Shown here piece by piece: positions 24,630-33,511 of a stretch of 46,983 bases of DNA (position 1 is its first letter; every line of letters starts with the position of its first letter). The stretch covers positions 1 to 46,983 of the forward strand of contig NZ_CBQR020000103.1 in assembly GCF_000455485.1 (NCBI RefSeq), in the 5' to 3' direction. The stretch comes from Gorillibacterium massiliense (lineage in GTDB: Bacteria > Bacillota > Bacilli > Paenibacillales > NBRC-103111). The position numbers and the translations under genes were made by a program. The notes under the pieces were generated by a model. It ran no database searches. It was not told the DNA's origin and saw nothing but the letters and a program-made list of their open reading frames with translations.

Positions 24630-25790
24630 TCAGTCTCTGTATGTCCGTGCAATCTCTTGTACGGCTTGTATGACATATACAACCTCATCGCGGGTTGTAG
24701 AAAACCCGATGCTGGCCCGCACGGCACCGCTGCCTAATGTTCCAGCCGTCTGATGACTGAGTGGCGAACAGTGGAGTCCGGTACGTACGGCGATCCCATA
24801 AGATTTATCAAGTATCATTCCCATTTCCGACGGATCCATTTTCGGCAAAAGAAAGCTGACTGTTCCTGTGCGCGCTTCGCCGAGCGATGGTCCCAATAAT
24901 TCTAACCCCTCTACTTGCATTAACCCTTCCATCAACAGTTGGCTTAATTCCCACTCCCGCCGGTGAATGGCTTCCGTTCCTTCCTGCAGTACAACCTTAA
25001 CCCCTTCGTTTAACCCGGCAATCCCCGGGGTATTTAGTGTACCCGCTTCATAACGATCCGGCCGTACATCCGGTTGGCCAGTTTCTTCCGAAAATCCGCC
25101 TGTGCCCCCATACATAAACGGCTCCAAATCAATCTCAGGGCTAATGTACAAGCCACCGGTCCCCTGTAGACCCAACAATCCTTTATGACCGGGAAAAGCC
25201 AACAGATCTATGTTCATCTTTTCTACATCTATGGGCAGAGCCCCTGCAGTTTGTGCCGCATCCACCAAGAGCCGGACGCCCTTTTTACGGCACATTTCAC
25301 CTATTTCCCCCACCTGCAAAATACTGCCCAACACGTTGGAGCCATGGCTGACCGCCGCCAGTCTCGTGTTTTTTCGAAAAGCATCTGCTAATGCTGTCAA
25401 ATCAATATTTCCTTTTCGATCGGCTGGCACATAGGTGACTTCCACTCCGCGTGTTCGCTTTAGCCATTCCAACGGCCTGCGTACTGAATTGTGTTCGAGT
25501 TCCGTGCTTATCACATGGTCACCCTCACGCAAGTATCCGCTGAGTGCCATATTCAACGCCATCGTCGCATTGGCTGTAAAGGCAATATCCAGAGGATTTT
25601 TAACACCGAGCAAATCTGCAAGATTCCATCTGCAGTCATAAATGATCCGGCTCGCATCCATGGCAAGCCGATGACTTCCCCTTCCGGGGTTTGCTCCGTT
25701 ATCTTCGACCCATTTACCAACGGCTTGAGCAACCTGCGGCGGTTTTGGCCAGGACGAGGCTGCATGATCGAAATACGTTGTCTTCATCAT
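24630..25790 (-). CDS. Class V aminotransferase, cysteine desulfurase-like
   Basis: 386 aa PLP enzyme. TTYFDHAASSWPKPPQV opens the family. DAAQTAGALPIDVEKMNIDLLAFPGHKGLLGLQGTGGLYI carries the PLP Asp and the Schiff-base Lys in PGHKG. LNTPGIAGLNEG and VRTGLHCSPLSHQTAGT, with the active-site-like Cys, match cysteine desulfurases of the EF2568-type subgroup. It may mobilise sulfur from cysteine or related amino acids. ATG 25790 (or 25787) is chosen because the longer frame from 25847 begins inside the spo0J terminator hairpin. The ribosome site is unusual: GGAGGGG lies about 16 nt upstream, so the exact start is uncertain. Confidence 0.87.
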   Translation of the reverse strand: MMKTTYFDHAASSWPKPPQVAQAVGKWVEDNGANPGRGSHRLAMDASRIIYDCRWNLADLLGVKNPLDIAFTANATMALNMALSGYLREGDHVISTELEHNSVRRPLEWLKRTRGVEVTYVPADRKGNIDLTALADAFRKNTRLAAVSHGSNVLGSILQVGEIGEMCRKKGVRLLVDAAQTAGALPIDVEKMNIDLLAFPGHKGLLGLQGTGGLYISPEIDLEPFMYGGTGGFSEETGQPDVRPDRYEAGTLNTPGIAGLNEGVKVVLQEGTEAIHRREWELSQLLMEGLMQVEGLELLGPSLGEARTGTVSFLLPKMDPSEMGMILDKSYGIAVRTGLHCSPLSHQTAGTLGSGAVRASIGFSTTRDEVVYVIQAVQEIARTYRD

Positions 25791-25829
25791 ATTCTGCTTA
25801 TCGTCCCCTCCTATCGATTGATCCGAGAA

Positions 25830-25859
25830 GAAAAAAATGGACGGCATGTTAACCGTCCA
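25830..25859 (-). terminator. Terminator of soj-spo0J
   Basis: Minus strand GGACGG/CCGTCC stem around TTAACATG, then ATTTTTTT, 17 nt past the spo0J stop. Confidence 0.82.
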
Positions 25860-25875
25860 CCTTTACGTATCCCTT

Positions 25876-26727
25876 CTATTCACGATTCAACAAATCCAGC
25901 AGACGCTGCAAATCATCATCTGAATAGTAGGCGATTTCGATTTTCCCTTTATGGTTGTGATGCTTGATTTTTACCGTCGTTTGAAACTGGTTGCGCAGGT
26001 TTACCTCCGCCTCATTAATGAATGGATTTCGGCTGACCGTAGCTTTTTTCTTCGCACTTTCTTTCTCTGGCCGTTCCTCCATCTTTTTAATGGCCTCTTC
26101 CAGATCCCGCACGCTCCATTGTTCGCGCACCGTTGTCTCTGCCAGTTGCTTTTTCAGTTTGTCGTTTTTGACACCCGCAATCGCTCTGGCATGTCCCATG
26201 GTCAATGTTCCACGTGAAACATTTTGCTTAATCTCTTCAGGCAGCTGCAGCAGCCGCAAAAAGTTAGCAACATGAGAGCGGCTCTTTCCAACCTTCAAAG
26301 ACAGCTCTTCCTGTGTAAGCTGGAACTCGTCTGCAAGGGATTGGTAAGCTAAAGCAAGCTCAATGGCATTGAGGTCTTCACGCTGAATGTTCTCGATGAG
26401 GGCAATTTCCATAACTTGCCTATCCGAAAAACTCTTCACCACAGAAGGGATCGTTTCCAGGCCCGCCAATACCGAAGCTCGGTATCTGCGCTCCCCAGCA
26501 ATGATTTCATAACCCCTCAGTACACTTCGGACAATAATCGGCTGAATAACACCATGCTCTTTAATGGAGGAAGCCAGTTCGCGAATCGTTTCTTCGTTAA
26601 AGCTTTTTCTCGGTTGATAAGGGTTCACCCGCAGTTGCTTTAACGGGATTTCCACCACTTTATCGTCATCATTAATGTTCAAGGAAGGAATAAGAGCATC
26701 GAGACCTTTTCCTAACCTTTTATTCAT
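25876..26727 (-). CDS. spo0J: Chromosome partitioning protein ParB/Spo0J
   Basis: 283 aa CTP-dependent sliding clamp loading at parS. The N-terminal ParB/Srx domain has VNPYQPRKSFNEETIRELASSIKEHGVIQPIIVR and the CTP-binding GERRYRA. The helix-turn-helix is LSLKVGKSRSHVANFLRLLQLP, followed by LTMGHARAIAG, and the C-terminal dimer domain ends YYSDDDLQRLLDLLNRE. Its ATG overlaps the soj stop by 4 nt. A parS site lies inside this gene (26206-26221), as in Bacillus subtilis. Confidence 0.98.
   Translation of the reverse strand: MNKRLGKGLDALIPSLNINDDDKVVEIPLKQLRVNPYQPRKSFNEETIRELASSIKEHGVIQPIIVRSVLRGYEIIAGERRYRASVLAGLETIPSVVKSFSDRQVMEIALIENIQREDLNAIELALAYQSLADEFQLTQEELSLKVGKSRSHVANFLRLLQLPEEIKQNVSRGTLTMGHARAIAGVKNDKLKKQLAETTVREQWSVRDLEEAIKKMEERPEKESAKKKATVSRNPFINEAEVNLRNQFQTTVKIKHHNHKGKIEIAYYSDDDLQRLLDLLNRE
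26206..26221. other. parS site within spo0J
   Basis: TGTTCCACGTGAAACA, one mismatch from the consensus palindrome TGTTTCACGTGAAACA. Confidence 0.95.
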
Positions 26728-27482
26728 AAACCAATCACTTCCTTGGCAAGTTCCATGTACACTTCGGCCCCTTTGGAGCGGGGATCATAGGTGATGATTG
26801 ATTGCCCATGACTGGGCGCTTCGCTTAATCGCACGTTTCGAGGAATGATTGTCTGATAAACCTTCTGTTGAAAATACTTCTTCACTTCTTCGATAACCTG
26901 GATGCCCAGGTTTGTCCGAGCGTCGAACATCGTCAGCAGCACGCCTTCAATTTGCAGGCCCGTGTTCAAATGTTTTTGCACCAGACGAACTGTATTTAAC
27001 AGTTGGCTCAATCCTTCCAAGGCATAGTACTCGCATTGAATGGGAATGATCACGGAATCCGCAGCCGTTAACGAATTCACGGTCAAAATACCAAGAGACG
27101 GAGGACAGTCGATGAGAATGTAATCAAACTGATGTTTGACCAGCTGCAAAGACTTTTTCAACCGCACTTCTCTCGATATCGTCGGTACAAGCTCAATTTC
27201 AGCGCCAGCCAATTGAATGGTAGCAGGAATAATCTTTAAATTTGGAATATTGGTTTCAACAATCGCATCTTTCGGGTGAACATCATTAATCAAAACATCA
27301 TATATGCAATTGCTGACATCCGCCTTATTGACCCCAACTCCACTAGTGGTGTTCCCCTGGGGATCAATATCCACCAACAGAACCCTCTTCCCTAGCGTAG
27401 CCAAAGAAGCACCTAAATTCACGGATGTAGTCGTTTTTCCGACTCCGCCTTTTTGATTGGTCACGGCAATGATTTTAGCCAA
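26724..27482 (-). CDS. soj: Chromosome partitioning ATPase ParA/Soj
   Basis: 252 aa Walker ATPase that works with Spo0J in origin segregation and controls DnaA. Deviant Walker A KGGVGKTTTSVNLGASLA, DIDPQGNTTSG, IDCPPSLGILTVNSL and LLTMFDARTNLGIQVIEEV are present. TTG 27482 is taken as start: GAGGTG six nt upstream is its ribosome site and it yields MAKIIAVTNQKGG, matching the family. The GTG nine nt earlier falls inside that ribosome site. Spo0J follows with a 4-nt overlap. Confidence 0.97.
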   Translation of the reverse strand: MAKIIAVTNQKGGVGKTTTSVNLGASLATLGKRVLLVDIDPQGNTTSGVGVNKADVSNCIYDVLINDVHPKDAIVETNIPNLKIIPATIQLAGAEIELVPTISREVRLKKSLQLVKHQFDYILIDCPPSLGILTVNSLTAADSVIIPIQCEYYALEGLSQLLNTVRLVQKHLNTGLQIEGVLLTMFDARTNLGIQVIEEVKKYFQQKVYQTIIPRNVRLSEAPSHGQSIITYDPRSKGAEVYMELAKEVIGL

Positions 27483-27516
27483 AATAGTCACCTCAGAATT
27501 TCAAAGTACTCCCGAT

Positions 27517-27629
27517 AAGAAAACCTCTTTCGAGGCTTTACAAAGATGAGCGACCGCGTTTTAGTGGTAGGTTTTCTTGGTACAGAATGTTTTAGTGCTT
27601 GAGCACTTTAGCAAACTTAATATTCTGTA
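27517..27629 (+). repeat. Two-hairpin repeat, copy 1
   Basis: Module 1 (27517-27578) has terminal arms AAGAAAACCT/AGGTTTTCTT and conserved inner words TCGA, CAAAGATG, ACCGCG. Module 2 (27581-27629) has arms TACAGAAT/ATTCTGTA and an inner GTGC-TTGA-GCAC stem. It is about 88% identical to copy 4 (46634-46746, inverted). Noncoding, just upstream of soj. Confidence 0.9.
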
Positions 27630-27634
27630 TCGTT

Positions 27635-27743
27635 AAGAAAAACGTCTATCGACACACATTCAAAGAAGTCAGACCGCGTATAAAGGTCGTTTTTCTTGCG
27701 ATATCAGGAAGTCGCTGCTGCGAGGTTTATACTTTCTGATATC
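27635..27743 (+). repeat. Two-hairpin repeat, copy 2
   Basis: Same plan as copy 1 with changed but still complementary arms. Module 1 (27635-27697) has AAGAAAAACG/CGTTTTTCTT with inner ATCGA, CAAAGAAG, GACCGCG. Module 2 (27700-27743) has GATATCAG/CTGATATC. It begins 5 nt after copy 1. Confidence 0.88.
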
Positions 27744-27885
27744 TTCAAAAGTTGTTCGCGGGTATAGTCCATAGGGCCATATGTCGGTTGTGCAAACGGT
27801 CACCCTGCCGACTCTCTGACATCTTATAAAAAAATGACGTCAGAGTTCTATTCTATCACGTTTCTCCATTAAAAAATGCTAAATA

Positions 27886-27993
27886 CAAAAAAACTTCTAT
27901 CGATGTATATTCAAAGAAGCCAGACCGCTTATAAAGGTAGTTTTTCGTGCGATCTAAGGATGCTGATGTTCCGAAGTTTGCTTTCTTATATCG
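27886..27993 (+). repeat. Two-hairpin repeat, copy 3
   Basis: Module 1 (27886-27948) has AAAAACT/AGTTTTT arms with inner ATCGA, CAAAGAAG, GACCGC. Module 2 (27951-27992) has GATCTAAG with CTTATATC, one mismatch. Between copies 2 and 3 (27744-27885) lies another inverted repeat, CTCTGAC-TC/GA-GTCAGAG (about 27814-27846). A weak minus-strand extended -10 (TGATAGAAT, 27850-27858) could serve soj. No gene is seen in 27492-28061. Confidence 0.82.
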
Positions 27994-27994
27994 T

Positions 27995-28039
27995 AAAAAA
28001 AGAAACAGCCTGCGGCATAATAATGCCAAAAAACAGGCT
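27995..28039 (-). terminator. Terminator of noc
   Basis: Minus strand nested stem: GCCTG/CAGGC outer, GGCAT/ATGCC inner, then TTTCTTTTTTT, 23 nt past the noc stop. Confidence 0.85.
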
Positions 28040-28061
28040 TGGATTGGGCCGACAACGACTA

Positions 28062-28886
28062 TTAAGCATCTTTCCTTTTCGGAATGGTGATGACAATCTC
28101 GTAGCGATCCTCGTAATCTTGTTCTTTTGCTTTCACGTTCATTCCGGAGTTGGTGATCATATCAACGGATTGCCGGATCGTATTAAGTGCGAGTCGTGCA
28201 TCCTTCGTGAAGGAAATCCGTTTACTCTTCTTGAGTTTGCTAGCTTCCATAAGAAAACGTACTCTGGCTTCCGTCTGCTTCACATTCAACTCTTTTGTAA
28301 TGATATCCTGTAGAACTTTGCTTTGCAATTCTTCAGAGTTAAGAGCTAGCAGCGCACGAGCATGCCGTTCCGTGATTTGCCGTTCCATCAATGCTTTTTT
28401 CACATCATCGCCTAATTGCAATAGACGGATTTTATTCGCGATGGTGGATTGGCTTTTTCCTAAGCGTTGAGCCAGGCTTTCCTGAGTCAATTGATGCATC
28501 TCCATCAATTGCGTATAAGCCAGCGCCTCCTCAACAGCAGTCAACCCTTCTCTTTGTAAGTTCTCGATAAGTGCGATAGAGGCCGCCTGCGAATCGTTAA
28601 ACTCTCGGATGATAGCGGGGATGGTTTCATGTCCAAGTTTTTTTACAGCGCGAAAACGCCGCTCACCGGCAATAATTTCAAACTTGCCGCCGCGAATCCG
28701 GACGACGATGGGCTGAATGACGCCATGTGTCTTTATGGTTTGACATAGTTCATCGATCCGTTCCTCATCAAAAACCGTCCGGGGCTGATAAGGGCTTGGA
28801 ACAATTTCCTCCAAAGGAAGTTGTCTCAATTCATCTCCAGCCGCGCGATCGTTTAAACCGAAAAGTTTGGACAGTTGTTCTTTCAT
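28062..28886 (-). CDS. noc: Nucleoid occlusion protein Noc
   Basis: 274 aa ParB paralogue that blocks division over the nucleoid. Domains follow Spo0J: IVPSPYQPRTVFDEERIDELCQTIKTHGVIQPIVVR, GERRFRAVKKLG, and HTH LAQRLGKSQSTIANKIRLLQL. Noc-type features are the N-terminal stretch MKEQLSKLFGLND, an amphipathic membrane-targeting-like segment, and the C-terminal SFTKDARLALNTIRQSVDMIT. AGGTGG lies nine nt before ATG 28886. It is separated from soj by the repeat array and from rsmG by 363 bp with a parS. Confidence 0.96.
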   Translation of the reverse strand: MKEQLSKLFGLNDRAAGDELRQLPLEEIVPSPYQPRTVFDEERIDELCQTIKTHGVIQPIVVRIRGGKFEIIAGERRFRAVKKLGHETIPAIIREFNDSQAASIALIENLQREGLTAVEEALAYTQLMEMHQLTQESLAQRLGKSQSTIANKIRLLQLGDDVKKALMERQITERHARALLALNSEELQSKVLQDIITKELNVKQTEARVRFLMEASKLKKSKRISFTKDARLALNTIRQSVDMITNSGMNVKAKEQDYEDRYEIVITIPKRKDA

Positions 28887-29216
28887 CAGCTTATACCACC
28901 TAACTGGTTTGCATAATCAATTGCGGGAAAAACGAACCGATCCGAATATCCATTTTTCAAATACTGCCGCTCTACAAAGTAAGTCAGCCCGACAAAACAC
29001 TTCTCAAAAGTCGAAACCATACTCTTTGCACCTCAGCGAAAAACAGACACGCCAAATGTCTGACCCGAACGATAATTCTGCTGGCGTTCGCCTCTTTCGC
29101 ATTCCCTAACGATGAATCATTTCGCCGGTTGATAAGCCGCTTAAAAGCTGGAATAATAATTTCTCCATCTTCACAGGTTTTTCCTGCCGCCGCATCTGTG
29201 AAATTCCATTGGCAAA
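28887..29216. other. Noncoding stretch between noc and rsmG
   Basis: No convincing gene on either strand; the frames are short and lack ribosome sites. It probably carries the noc promoter, but no clear -35/-10 pair was found. A parS follows directly. Confidence 0.5.
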
Positions 29217-29232
29217 TGTTTCACGTGAAACA
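29217..29232. other. parS site, perfect palindrome, between noc and rsmG
   Basis: TGTTTCACGTGAAACA matches the 16-bp consensus exactly. It is the second parS in the window, 3.0 kb from the spo0J-internal site. Confidence 0.97.
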
Positions 29233-29249
29233 ACGGAAGCACTTGACAA

Positions 29250-29978
29250 TCACCGTTTTGTTAGCGGTTCTTTCAATGGAGTTCCAGGTTTGCGCGGATA
29301 TTTTTTTGGCGTTGAAGCCGTCTTGCGAATGGAGATAATGTGTCGGTCCGCTTCTTCCACAGGCAGTTTGAAGGCGGAAATGCCGATCAGATTCCCGTTC
29401 AATTCAGATAAGCTGAACGCCGCATCTTCCACTTCTTCATGTGGGTCTGATCCTTTCATAGCTGCAAAAAGACCCCCGGTTTTGGCAAATGGCAAGCAAA
29501 ACTCATTCAGTATGCTCAGCCGCGCAACCGCTCTTGCCGTGACCAGATCGTAGCGATCCCGGTGGTCAGATGCACGAGCCACCTCTTCCGCTCTGCCGTG
29601 TACGCAAAGTACTTGATTCAGGTTAAGTGTCTCCACCACATGCCGCAAAAACAGGATGCGTTTATTCAGCGAATCCACGATCGTAACACGTAAATGAGGA
29701 AAAGCGATTTTAAGAGGAATACTAGGGAACCCAGCGCCGGAACCGATATCCGCGATGGAATGGACTTCCTTCATGTTGACATGGAAGGCAAGAGAAAGAG
29801 AATCATAAAAATGCTTTACGTACACTTGTTCTCTTTCTGTAATGCCGGTCAAATTCATCCGTTCGTTCCAATCCACTAACTCCCGGTAATAAGCATCAAA
29901 CTGCTCTAACTGCAGCTCGCTGAGTTCCAGTCCGTGATCACTCAATAATTCGGTGAATAGCCGTTCCGTCTGATCCAT
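29250..29978 (-). CDS. rsmG: 16S rRNA (guanine527-N7)-methyltransferase
   Basis: 242 aa SAM-dependent enzyme (GidB). SAM-binding motif IADIGSGAGFPSIPLKIAFP near residue 72-92, then VDSLNKRILFLRHVVETLNL, DLVTARAVARLSILNEFCLP and KGSDPHEE. The basic C-terminal tail (KYPRKPGTPLKEPL) is family-typical. It starts 6 nt after mnmG and shares its operon. Confidence 0.97.
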   Translation of the reverse strand: MDQTERLFTELLSDHGLELSELQLEQFDAYYRELVDWNERMNLTGITEREQVYVKHFYDSLSLAFHVNMKEVHSIADIGSGAGFPSIPLKIAFPHLRVTIVDSLNKRILFLRHVVETLNLNQVLCVHGRAEEVARASDHRDRYDLVTARAVARLSILNEFCLPFAKTGGLFAAMKGSDPHEEVEDAAFSLSELNGNLIGISAFKLPVEEADRHIISIRKTASTPKKYPRKPGTPLKEPLTKR

Positions 29979-29984
29979 ACCTGA

Positions 29985-31874
29985 TCACTTCCTCGAAGCC
30001 GTTACTTTATTGTAGTGTTCCAGATAAACGAGAAGGATCGAAATATCCGCCGGAGTCACACCGGAAATCCGTGTTGCTTGGCCGATGGATACCGGTCTGA
30101 TTTTCGCCAGTTTCTGCTTCGCTTCCGTCGCGATGCCGTGAACCTCTTCATAGACGATATCGTCCGGGATTTTCTTCTTCTCCATCTTTTTCAACCGGTC
30201 CACTTGAGCAAGCTGCTTTTCAATGTACCCGGCGTATTTAATTTGGATCTCCACTTGCTCCTTCATTTCCTCGGTCAACTCCAAAGATGTCGGGGCAAGA
30301 ATATCCAAATGGGTATAAGTGATTTCCGGCCGACGGAGCAAGGATAAGGCATCGGTTACATTGGTCAGTTCCGTCGATCCGGCTTCCCGCAGCACCGCCT
30401 GCACCTCTTCATCGGGACGGATCTTCGTCCCTTTCAGCCGTTCAATTTCTTCAGCTACCAGCGCCTTTTTATTTAAAAACCGTCCGTACCTCTCTTCGGA
30501 AATAAGACCAATCTCATACCCGATAGGCGTCAGCCGCAAATCCGCGTTATCGTGGCGCAACAGCAAGCGGTATTCCGCACGTGAAGTGAGCAGCCGATAA
30601 GGCTCATTGGTTCCTTTTGTTACGAGATCGTCGATTAGTACACCGATATAGCCCTCAGAACGATCCAAAATGACTGGCTCTTTCCCCTGCACTTTGCGAG
30701 CAGCGTTTATGCCGGCCATAATGCCTTGTCCCGCTGCTTCTTCGTACCCTGAGGTTCCGTTGATTTGCCCTGCTGTAAACAGACCGTCCACCCGCTTCGT
30801 TTCCAAAGAAGGTTTCAGCTGCGTGGGAACGACGGCATCGTATTCAATGGCATAACCCGTGCGCATCATCTCCACCTTTTCCAAACCGGGGATAGAGCGG
30901 AGAATGCCTAGTTGCACGTCTTCCGGCATACTGGTAGAGAGACCCTGCACATAATATTCACTGGTATGGCGGCCTTCCGGCTCAAGGAAAATCTGATGCT
31001 TTGGCTTATCGGCAAAACGGACGATTTTGTCCTCGATGGACGGGCAATAACGCGGACCCGTTCCTTCAATCTGCCCGGAGAACATCGGCGCCCGATGCAG
31101 ATTGCTGTTGATGATGTCGTGGGTTTCCCCTGACGTATAGGTCAGCCAACAAGGTAACTGGTTCGGTACCTCTTCCGTCGTTTCATAGGAAAAGAATTTC
31201 GGGTGCTCGTCCCCTGGTTGAATTTCCGTTTTGCTGAAATCGATGGTATCCTTGTGTACCCGCGGCGGCGTTCCCGTTTTGAAACGAGCCAGCTCAAAGC
31301 CCAGCTCCCGTAGACAGTGAGACAAGCGCACTGAAGGCTGCTGATTGTTAGGTCCGCTCTCATACATCAACTCACCAATGATGACCTTGCCGCGCAGATA
31401 TGTCCCGGTAGTCAACACGACCGCTTTTGCAGAGTAAGTAGCGCCGGTTTTCGTTACAACTCCACGGATGACGCCATCTTCCACGATGAGATCTTCGGCC
31501 ATGCCTTGTCGAAGGGTTAGGTTCTCCGTCTTTTCGATGGTTTCCTTCATCGTATGTTGGTAGGAGAACTTGTCCGCCTGCGCCCGCAATGCATGAACCG
31601 CAGGACCCTTACCGGTGTTCAACATGCGTAATTGAATATACGTTTTATCGATATTGCGTCCCATTTCGCCGCCAAGGGCATCGATTTCCCGAACAACGTG
31701 GCCTTTTGCCGGACCACCGATAGAGGGATTGCAGGGCATAAACGCAACCATATCCAAATTAATGGTTAAAAGCAGCGTATTGCATCCCATTCGGGCCGAT
31801 GCCAATGCGGCTTCGCAACCAGCGTGCCCAGCACCGATGACGATGACATCATAATCGCCAGCTTGATAACCCAT
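29985..31874 (-). CDS. mnmG: tRNA uridine-5-carboxymethylaminomethyl modification enzyme MnmG
   Basis: 629 aa FAD enzyme (GidA) that, with MnmE, modifies U34 of several tRNAs. The N-terminal Rossmann motif is [22 protein letters not shown], with [22 protein letters not shown] and [14 protein letters not shown] conserved. The C-terminal helical domain ends [14 protein letters not shown]. The usual length is 628-630. AAAGGAAG lies before ATG 31874. The gap to mnmE (31875-32023) holds a 7-bp inverted repeat, CATACAT/ATGTATG, without a T-tract. Confidence 0.98.
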   Translation of the reverse strand: MGYQAGDYDVIVIGAGHAGCEAALASARMGCNTLLLTINLDMVAFMPCNPSIGGPAKGHVVREIDALGGEMGRNIDKTYIQLRMLNTGKGPAVHALRAQADKFSYQHTMKETIEKTENLTLRQGMAEDLIVEDGVIRGVVTKTGATYSAKAVVLTTGTYLRGKVIIGELMYESGPNNQQPSVRLSHCLRELGFELARFKTGTPPRVHKDTIDFSKTEIQPGDEHPKFFSYETTEEVPNQLPCWLTYTSGETHDIINSNLHRAPMFSGQIEGTGPRYCPSIEDKIVRFADKPKHQIFLEPEGRHTSEYYVQGLSTSMPEDVQLGILRSIPGLEKVEMMRTGYAIEYDAVVPTQLKPSLETKRVDGLFTAGQINGTSGYEEAAGQGIMAGINAARKVQGKEPVILDRSEGYIGVLIDDLVTKGTNEPYRLLTSRAEYRLLLRHDNADLRLTPIGYEIGLISEERYGRFLNKKALVAEEIERLKGTKIRPDEEVQAVLREAGSTELTNVTDALSLLRRPEITYTHLDILAPTSLELTEEMKEQVEIQIKYAGYIEKQLAQVDRLKKMEKKKIPDDIVYEEVHGIATEAKQKLAKIRPVSIGQATRISGVTPADISILLVYLEHYNKVTASRK

Positions 31875-32023
31875 AATACAACTTCCTTTCTACCCTGAAA
31901 TAACCTTCACTCATGCAGGTTAAGCTTCAGGCGGCTGTGCCGATTTTCATACATTCGCTGATGCTGCTTAAGCGGCATGTATGTTTTATGCGGCGTTTCC
32001 CTTGAAGCGCCATTCCTTACCGT

Positions 32024-33406
32024 CTATTTACCCAAACAAAATTGCGTAAAAATCTGATCGATCAGCGAGTCCCCGGCTTCTTCCCCAATCACTTCCCCTA
32101 GGGCTTCCCAGGCTCTGCGAACATCGATCTGAATCATGTCGATGGGGATCTGCAGATCCACCGCCTCCATGGCGTCCGTAAGCGCCGCTTCCGACTCCTT
32201 CAATAGTTGAATATGACGGGCGTTGCTTACATAGGTCAAATCCTCCGACTCCAGTCCCCCTTGAAAAAACAGGTCCGTCACCGCTTTTTCCAATTCCTCC
32301 AGGCCCTCGTTTTCCTTTACGGCCATGGAGACCAGACGCTCCTGCGGAATCCGTTCCTCAACAAACGCCTGATCCAGTTCCACCGGCAGGTCCGTTTTGT
32401 TCAAAATAACAATGATCTTGCGGTTCCGCAGTTCATCCAGCAACCGCTTTTCATCATCATGAAGAGGTTCGTTCACGTTCAGCACCAGCAAAATCAAATC
32501 CGCATCCTGCAACGCTCCCCGGGAGCGCTCCACGCCGATTTTCTCCACCAGGTCTGCCGTTTCACGAATTCCCGCGGTATCCAGCAATTTCAAGGGAATC
32601 CCGTTCATCGTAACATATTCCTCAATCACATCTCTAGTCGTACCGGGGATATCCGTCACAATCGCTTTATTTTCCCGGGCCAGTGCATTCAGTAGCGATG
32701 ATTTTCCGACGTTGGGGCGCCCGACAATGGCCGTCGTAATGCCTTCCCGGATAATCTTGCCCTCCTGCGCTGCTTTCAGCAGTTTGTGGATCGCAGCAAT
32801 GGAATCCGAGCTCTTTTCGCGGATAAAAGCGCTGGTCATCTCCTCCACGTCGTGCTCCGGATAATCGATATTGACCTCAATATGAGCCATCAGTTCAACC
32901 AGCTTGTGCCGCAGATCGCGGATCCGACGGGATAGGTCCCCTTCCACCTGCTTCATAGCCACCTTATGAGCACGGTCCGACTTTGCGCGGATCAGGTCGA
33001 TGACCGCCTCCGCTTGGGCCAAGTCTATTCTACCGTTCAAGAAAGCCCGCTTCGTAAACTCCCCCGGTTCTGCCAGCCGCACTCCACTGACCTTTTGCAG
33101 GAGAAGATCCAGCACCCGTTTTACCGAAACAAGACCGCCATGGCAGCCAATCTCCACGACATCCTCCATTGTAAAAGATCGGGGAGCCCGCATCACCGTA
33201 ACCAGCGTCTCTTCCAACCGCTCTCCTGTGGATGGATCGACAATATGCCCGTAATGCACCGTATGGGTTTCTGCCTTCCCAAGCTTGTTTTTGGGTGCGA
33301 ATACCTGTTCAGCGGCAGCAATGGCCCCGTCTCCGCTAATACGGATAACGGCAATTCCGCCTTCTCCCAAAGGCGTAGATATCGCGGCGATGGTGTCGTT
33401 AATCAT
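32024..33406 (-). CDS. mnmE: tRNA modification GTPase MnmE
   Basis: 460 aa partner of MnmG (TrmE). N-terminal folate-binding domain DTIAAISTPLGEGGIAVIRISG. The G domain is in the middle, with GRPNVGKSSLLNAL, DIPGTTRDVIEE, DTAGIRE and NKTD. The C-terminal catalytic Cys motif FCLGK ends the protein. GGGGGGATATTC precedes ATG 33406. Canonical mnmE-mnmG-rsmG order. Confidence 0.98.
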   Translation of the reverse strand: MINDTIAAISTPLGEGGIAVIRISGDGAIAAAEQVFAPKNKLGKAETHTVHYGHIVDPSTGERLEETLVTVMRAPRSFTMEDVVEIGCHGGLVSVKRVLDLLLQKVSGVRLAEPGEFTKRAFLNGRIDLAQAEAVIDLIRAKSDRAHKVAMKQVEGDLSRRIRDLRHKLVELMAHIEVNIDYPEHDVEEMTSAFIREKSSDSIAAIHKLLKAAQEGKIIREGITTAIVGRPNVGKSSLLNALARENKAIVTDIPGTTRDVIEEYVTMNGIPLKLLDTAGIRETADLVEKIGVERSRGALQDADLILLVLNVNEPLHDDEKRLLDELRNRKIIVILNKTDLPVELDQAFVEERIPQERLVSMAVKENEGLEELEKAVTDLFFQGGLESEDLTYVSNARHIQLLKESEAALTDAMEAVDLQIPIDMIQIDVRRAWEALGEVIGEEAGDSLIDQIFTQFCLGK

Positions 33407-33459
33407 GAATATCCCCCCACTTCAATCCGTAAATCTGAATTTAGAAAATTCTATAGAGT

Positions 33460-33499
33460 AAAAAAGCAATGATCCGTAGTTTCCCCCGAATCATTGCTC
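33460..33499 (-). terminator. Terminator after jag
   Basis: AGCAATGAT-CG/CG-ATCATTGCT stem of about 11 bp, then six T on the minus strand, 12 nt past the jag stop. Confidence 0.85.
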
Positions 33500-33511
33500 T
33501 CATGTCTTACA

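Noticed and set aside
32669-32684. TTTTCCCGGGCC as a Noc-binding site
   Set aside because: Only one half of the ATTTCCCGGGAAAT palindrome is present.
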